Part shown: piece by piece, positions 25,364 to 26,403 of the stretch | Position numbering within the stretch: the stretch's first letter is position 1 | How the letters are laid out: each line of letters starts with the position of its first letter | Assembly (NCBI GenBank): GCA_035554635.1 | Contig: DATMIB010000179.1 | Span: forward strand, 1-26,403 | Reading direction: 5' to 3' | Origin: RPQJ01 sp035554635 | GTDB lineage: Bacteria > Pseudomonadota > Gammaproteobacteria > Steroidobacterales > Steroidobacteraceae | Length of the DNA: 26,403 nucleotides | Translations under genes and position numbers: made by a program | Notes under the pieces: generated by a model | Told to the model about the DNA's origin: nothing | Database searches by the model: none | Seen by the model: only the letters and a program-made list of their open reading frames with translations

Positions 25364-25537
25364 CGAGAGACTAACCCGACGATTGTGTGAGTTTGGTAAT
25401 TCGTGCGACTTTTTGGCGATAGCGCGCGACTAATTGTGAGGTCGATGCGACTGATTGCGAGCTAGTTGCGACTGAAGCGCCAGAAGCGGACGACAGGCCA
25501 CCACACGACCAAGATTGATTCGAGTGACTAACCCGAC
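25364..25537. repeat. phased 21-bp direct repeats bracketed by a 17-bp direct repeat
   Basis: GCGACT recurs at 25405, 25426, 25447 and 25468, exactly 21 bp apart. Units two and three share GCGACTNATTGNGAG; units one and four are more diverged. A 17-bp sequence CGAG(A/T)GACTAACCCGAC occurs at 25364-25380 and 25521-25537 with one mismatch, outside the array. The region is clearly poorer in GC than the genes before it. It lies between the nrdJb stop and the terminator, so it would be transcribed as the 3' untranslated region. Confidence 0.65.
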
Positions 25538-25561
25538 TCTAAGGATGGAGATGCTGACGTG

Positions 25562-25591
25562 AGGGGCGGGGACAGGTGAGTCCTCGCCCCT
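25562..25591 (+). terminator. intrinsic terminator after nrdJab
   Basis: A 12-bp stem with one G-U pair (25562-25573 with 25580-25591) and a 6-nt loop is followed by TCTTTAT. It should end the nrdJa-nrdJb transcript about 210 nt after the nrdJb stop. Confidence 0.8.
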
Positions 25592-25597
25592 TCTTTA

Positions 25598-25907
25598 TGA
25601 CTTGGTTCTGGGCACCGACCGGCGCAGGACACGGAACTGACCTGTCGGTTTCCATCTTGAGCTTGCTTTGCCAATCCTCAACGACCTAGACGTGCCCGGC
25701 GGCGAACAAGAAATCCTCGCCCGATAGGGTCGCACGGGTTCGCCAACTCCTCGAACAGCAACAATCCGGCGCATATGCATGAGCGACGAGAATAGCCCTC
25801 ACCGGCAGCGCAGCCCCCGGTCGGAGGACGGAGGTAGCTCACAGATGGTCGAACGCTGTCGGGGCCCGCAGGTCGATCAGAATCGAACGTACGACCGCGC
25901 TCAGACG
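25598..25907. other. intergenic stretch with no recognisable feature
   Basis: No open frame here has a credible start, composition or family resemblance. Codon-position GC bias, strong elsewhere in the window, is absent. I see no tRNA, terminator or obvious repeat. It may be decayed or recently acquired DNA. Confidence 0.5.
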
Positions 25908-26402
25908 CTACGCCTCGTCGAAGTTGGTCTCCTCGTCGCTGTCGGGCTCGAACTCGAGCTCGTCGAACGAGTGGCGCTCGTGGAAGTAGTGCGCCCACGC
26001 GACTTCCCCTGCTCCCAAGGCCCTGTCTACGAGGACATGGGCTATGGCATCGAACCCGCCGCCTGCTGCGCTGGCGGCGCTCATCAAGTCCCGGGAAAGC
26101 CGAAGGCTCATGACCGGCTGCATGACGTGCCCCGCGGCGGCCTCGAGCTGACTGTAGATTCCCACGATGGTCGCAGCGCTCCGATTGTGGCTTGGGAGCG
26201 TTGCAGGATGTTGCGCCCAGGCCATGACGCGCATCGTTAGGAAGCGCCCCAGCCAGTTGATTGCAATCCATCCACAAGCGATCAATCCGAGGTAGCCGCT
26301 GACCTCTTGCCCGTTGTCAACGCGCTGCGAGCTGTACCACACACCGATTGCCAGCAGAATCCAACCGATTACGCTGAACAGGATGTTGAAGAGGAGGAGC
26401 AC
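25908..26402 (-). CDS. unknown two-helix membrane protein (possibly continuing past the window)
   Basis: A 164-codon frame runs from the window edge to a TAG at 25908. Hydrophobic segments lie at about residues 2-23 (LLFNILFSVIGWILLAIGVWY) and 35-55 (VSGYLGLIACGWIAINWLG). A soluble helical part follows and a strongly acidic tail (FDELEFEPDSDEETNFDEA) ends the protein. A GTG at 26402 could be the start, but the frame may continue outside the window. I do not recognise a family. Codon use is less GC-biased than in the rest of the window, which fits an accessory gene. Confidence 0.5.
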   Translation of the reverse strand: MLLLFNILFSVIGWILLAIGVWYSSQRVDNGQEVSGYLGLIACGWIAINWLGRFLTMRVMAWAQHPATLPSHNRSAATIVGIYSQLEAAAGHVMQPVMSLRLSRDLMSAASAAGGGFDAIAHVLVDRALGAGEVAWAHYFHERHSFDELEFEPDSDEETNFDEA

Positions 26403-26403
26403 C

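Noticed and set aside
25678..26277. A 199-codon minus-strand frame overlapping the right-end membrane protein
   Set aside because: It is Arg-rich without domains or hydrophobic segments, and it conflicts with the more plausible frame at 25908-26402.

Overview
The window is a high-GC proteobacterial chromosome segment. The rpsU-yqeY-dnaG-rpoD gene set, a long Lys/Ala-rich N-terminal extension on the primary sigma factor, the two-subunit B12-dependent ribonucleotide reductase and the cca / NDUFA9-like neighbourhood all point to a betaproteobacterium or a close gammaproteobacterial relative. That placement is inferred from gene content; no search was run. Coding density is high, and no tRNA, rRNA, CRISPR array or intact insertion sequence is visible.

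Left part (1-11,700). The 3' end of a beta-carbonic anhydrase gene is followed by a bidirectional terminator and then by the macromolecular-synthesis genes on the minus strand. These appear as two blocks: rpsU-yqeY (11,687-10,835) and dnaG-rpoD (4,607-263). Between the blocks lie about 6 kb of cell-envelope genes: a small secreted protein (4787-5089), an OmpR-type response regulator and its histidine kinase (5276-7322, opposite strand), and a two-gene operon of mprF (aminoacyl-phosphatidylglycerol synthase/flippase) and a VirJ-like periplasmic serine hydrolase. The small-protein gene and mprF share a promoter layout: four 11-bp-phased half-sites, then 12 bp, then a -10-like hexamer. The simplest reading is a small regulon for lipid aminoacylation controlled by the embedded two-component system.

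Middle part (11,700-18,320). A strong promoter-like sequence drives rpsU, with tsaD (tRNA t6A synthesis) divergent from it. Folate genes follow: folB, folK and a PTR1/FolM-type pteridine reductase. Next come a MidA/NDUFAF7-type methyltransferase, uppP (undecaprenyl-diphosphate phosphatase) and cca (tRNA CCA addition). The uppP-cca junction is filled exactly by a 128-bp inverted-repeat element, which also supplies the cca stop codon.

Right part (18,371-26,403). A putative lipoprotein zinc aminopeptidase, an NDUFA9-like Rossmann protein and a DegQ-type periplasmic protease lead into a 615-bp non-coding region with an NrdR-like box, a promoter whose -10 lies inside a perfect dyad, and a foldable leader. 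This precedes nrdJa-nrdJb, a class II ribonucleotide reductase in which the C-terminal redox cysteines sit on the separate second subunit. After nrdJb come phased 21-bp repeats and an intrinsic terminator. The last kilobase is lower in GC, mostly without recognisable genes, and ends in a partial unknown membrane-protein gene.
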